Source: Paenibacillus sp. UNC499MF (lineage in GTDB: Bacteria > Bacillota > Bacilli > Paenibacillales > NBRC-103111). Taken from it: a stretch of DNA of 64,000 nt. A program made the position numbers and the translations under genes. The notes under the pieces were generated by a model. That model had not been told where the DNA came from. It made no database searches and saw only the letters and a program-made list of their open reading frames with translations. The stretch is from the NCBI RefSeq assembly GCF_900107975.1, contig NZ_FNVF01000001.1, forward strand, positions 1,059,237 to 1,123,236, given 5' to 3'. Shown in pieces: positions 62,207-64,000 of this stretch; the first letter of the stretch is position 1, and the number at the start of each line of letters is the position of its first letter.

Positions 62207-63571
62207 GTGAATTCATCGCAGTCGCGGTTAATTGAAATCAATTCTTTTTATTCTCATACGTTGAAAAACGAGCGGACGATCTATGTGTACTTGCCGCCGA
62301 GCTATCAGTCGGACAGCCGGAAAAGATACCCGGTCTTGTATATGCAGGACGGGCAGCATGTTTTTTTCAAAGACCGGAAAGGCGAGTCTTGGGATGTTCA
62401 TCTTACCGTCGACGAGCTGACTGCGCAGGGCAGGATAAGGGAAATTATCGTAGTCGCCGTTTCGCATGTGGAGGACGCGCGCATAGCCGAATATATGCAC
62501 GCCAATCCGGACGGACACAACCTATTTAACACCGTGAATCAAGGTGAATTGTACGAGACGTTTCTTGTCCGTGAAGTGAAGCCTTTCATAGACGAGAACT
62601 ACCGGACCTTGACGGAGAAAGAGCATACCGCTCTGATGGGATCGTCCGCCGGCGGACTTGTATCTTACAACATCGGCTTCCGGCAGCCGGAAACGTTCGG
62701 TCTGATCGGAGCGCTTTGCCCTTTTTTCGTCAGCGTAGATCCGGCCACGATGCAGGACAGATGGCTGAGCGCCGTCTATACCGGCAAGAAACCGCTGAAA
62801 ATTTGGATGGATGTCGGGGATGCGGAAGGCTTCACCGTTATGGAGAAGCATGTGAGGCAGGTTGCGGATACCCTTATGGAAGCGGGCTACAAGCCGGGCG
62901 TCGATTTCATGTACTACTACGCCGTCGGCTCGGGCCATTCCCAGAAAGACTGGGCGGCCAGAGTTCATGCGCCTCTTTTGTATTTTTTCGGCGAAATCGG
63001 CAATCCCGTACGCGTAGATCTGCATGGTCCGGGTAAGATCGGCCTGCAGGGTCCGTCCTGCGCGCTTAATCCTGTCGTACATTATGACAGCGGCTTTATG
63101 ATGACCGATCTGGATGCGGACTACGAAGTTACCGATCCGGCTGTAGTTCAGGTGACGGCCGAAGGCAGGCTGATCCCGAAGCAGGAGGGAAGCGCGGGCA
63201 TCCGTTATAAAGGGCGGGGACTGGATGCCGCGTTGGAGCTTACCGTCGTTCCGTATCTTTCCGATGCGGTCAATGTCACGATGTTCGTCGAGGTGCCGGC
63301 TTGGACGCCCGAGACGGAAATGCTCTATGCGGGCATCGAACTCCCGATGATCGGGGAAAGGCTTTACGGCGGCACGTTCCGGGTGCCGCGGGATATTTCC
63401 TTCGAGTTCCGTATATCTCGGGGCCTCGGCAAGCATGAAACGGACGCACACGGAAGGGAAATACCTTACCGCAAATTCACGGCCCGCGAGGGTCTGGAGC
63501 TGTCTTACAAAGTTGATCGCTGGGTAGACGCTCCTCCGGAGACCGAAGCAAAGGAGGCGGCCAACGGATGA
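62207..63571 (+). CDS. Esterase-like alpha/beta hydrolase with starch-binding-like C-terminus
   Basis: 454 residues from GTG 62207 with AAAGGAGA seven to eight bases upstream. Residues about 1-265 are an enterochelin-esterase-type hydrolase: Y-V-Y-L-P-P-S-Y, L-Y-M-Q-D-G-Q-H-V-F-F and the nucleophile S147 in G-S-S-A-G-G. G-S-G-H-S near residue 245 may give the histidine. The last about 95 residues (V-T-M-F-V-E-V-P-A-W-T-P-E-T, then R-I-S-R-G-L-G-K-H-E-T-D-A-H-G-R-E-I-P-Y-R) resemble the CBM20-like starch-binding fold. No signal peptide is present. Placed after the maltodextrin genes, it may deacylate maltodextrins or a related glycoside, but this is unproven. A related gene overlaps its stop. 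Confidence 0.82.
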   Translation: MNSSQSRLIEINSFYSHTLKNERTIYVYLPPSYQSDSRKRYPVLYMQDGQHVFFKDRKGESWDVHLTVDELTAQGRIREIIVVAVSHVEDARIAEYMHANPDGHNLFNTVNQGELYETFLVREVKPFIDENYRTLTEKEHTALMGSSAGGLVSYNIGFRQPETFGLIGALCPFFVSVDPATMQDRWLSAVYTGKKPLKIWMDVGDAEGFTVMEKHVRQVADTLMEAGYKPGVDFMYYYAVGSGHSQKDWAARVHAPLLYFFGEIGNPVRVDLHGPGKIGLQGPSCALNPVVHYDSGFMMTDLDADYEVTDPAVVQVTAEGRLIPKQEGSAGIRYKGRGLDAALELTVVPYLSDAVNVTMFVEVPAWTPETEMLYAGIELPMIGERLYGGTFRVPRDISFEFRISRGLGKHETDAHGREIPYRKFTAREGLELSYKVDRWVDAPPETEAKEAANG

Positions 63572-64000
63572 ATAGCTCATCGAGTTTGTTGAAAATCGAA
63601 CAATTTTATTCGGTCTTTCTGAATAACCGGCGGGATCTGTTCGTCTATCTTCCGCCCGGCTACAGCGAAGAGAGCTGCACGCGTTATCCGGTATTATACG
63701 TACATGACGGACAAAATATTTTTCATACCGCCTTCAACGGCTATTCGTGGAACGTTCATGAAACGGCGGATGCTCTTATTCAAAACGGTCTTATGGAAAA
63801 AATTATTATAGTCGGCATCGCGAATATGGGAATGCAGCGGGCGGATGAATTCACTCATGAGCTGGAAGGCGTCGATTATTTGCGCGACAAAGTGGACATC
63901 CGGCCCAAGGGACTGCTTTACGAGCAGTTCATCACGGATGAGGTAATGCCGTACATCGACTCGGTGTTCCGCACGAAAAAAGGACCGGAGCATACGGGCA
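63568..64000 (+). CDS. Second esterase-like hydrolase, cut by the window end
   Basis: Starts at ATG 63568, overlapping the previous stop in an ATGA, and is open to the end of the window (144 codons). Its start (F-Y-S-V-F-L-N-N-R-R-D-L-F-V-Y-L-P-P-G-Y, then L-Y-V-H-D-G-Q-N-I-F) parallels the preceding esterase-like protein, so the two are tandem paralogues. The catalytic serine would lie beyond the window. The overlap shows they are translated together, so both probably belong to the maltodextrin transcript. Confidence 0.85.
   Translation, partial: MNSSSSLLKIEQFYSVFLNNRRDLFVYLPPGYSEESCTRYPVLYVHDGQNIFHTAFNGYSWNVHETADALIQNGLMEKIIIVGIANMGMQRADEFTHELEGVDYLRDKVDIRPKGLLYEQFITDEVMPYIDSVFRTKKGPEHTG

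Noticed and set aside
1-64000. Search by eye for CRISPR arrays, tRNA or rRNA genes, integrases and insertion sequences
   Set aside because: No regularly spaced repeats, cloverleaf-like segments, transposase motifs or terminal inverted repeats were found. The direct repeats at 45.5 and 47.8 kb are explained by duplication of a gene start.

Overview
The window looks like a chromosome segment of a Paenibacillus-type member of the Bacillales. It is moderately GC-rich, with strong Gram-positive ribosome binding sites and GTG/TTG starts. It carries lipoproteins, S-layer-homology anchoring, a bacillibactin/paenibactin-type catecholate siderophore locus and typical Gram-positive maltodextrin genes. 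No rRNA, tRNA, CRISPR array, transposase or phage gene was recognised.

Layout. 0-2 kb: AT-richer accessory DNA with two related small proteins (the first cut by the window edge), a leucine-rich-repeat remnant and a histidine phosphatase. 2.3-8.1 kb: a LacI-family repressor, apparently starting at ATC, divergent from a nucleoside operon (nucleoside hydrolase, DcuC-like carrier, ribokinase-type kinase, NupC-type transporter). Both promoters and their operators are visible. 8.2-10.3 kb: TetR regulator divergent from a stand-alone dihydrolipoamide dehydrogenase, with a perfect 12-bp inverted repeat around its -10 box. 10.3-18 kb: a ZTP (pfl) riboswitch with terminator ahead of a DJ-1/PfpI gene, a divergent MFS/SgrR-like pair, an orphan AT-rich gene, dihydroxyacetone kinase and a membrane-anchored GDPD. 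18.4-20.9 kb: a large WG-repeat protein.

20.9-40 kb is an iron locus with five Fur boxes: two Btr-like AraC/siderophore-binding regulators, two siderophore-binding lipoproteins, a trilactone esterase and the synthesis genes dhbA-C-E-B-F plus an MbtH gene. The DhbF module-2 code is an exact threonine code. The module-1 code departs from the glycine code of classical DhbF, so the product may be paenibactin-like rather than bacillibactin. No siderophore permease or ATPase gene lies in the window.

40-45.5 kb: a secreted GH8 chitosanase/glucanase and an S-layer-anchored metallophosphoesterase. 45.5-55 kb: a MarR/MFS module lies between two diverged direct repeats of about 175 bp. One repeat carries a dead copy of the start of the response-regulator gene that follows the other. 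Four copies of one 13-bp palindrome, two around marR and two before a decapitated ABC-exporter gene 8 kb away, suggest a broken regulon. A two-component system with lipoprotein, a solute-binding protein without a lipobox cysteine and an AraC-type response regulator follow. 55-64 kb: RidA, then a maltodextrin locus (binding protein, MalF, MalG, cyclomaltodextrinase, LacI repressor) with tandem operators, continuing into two esterase-like genes, the second cut by the window end.
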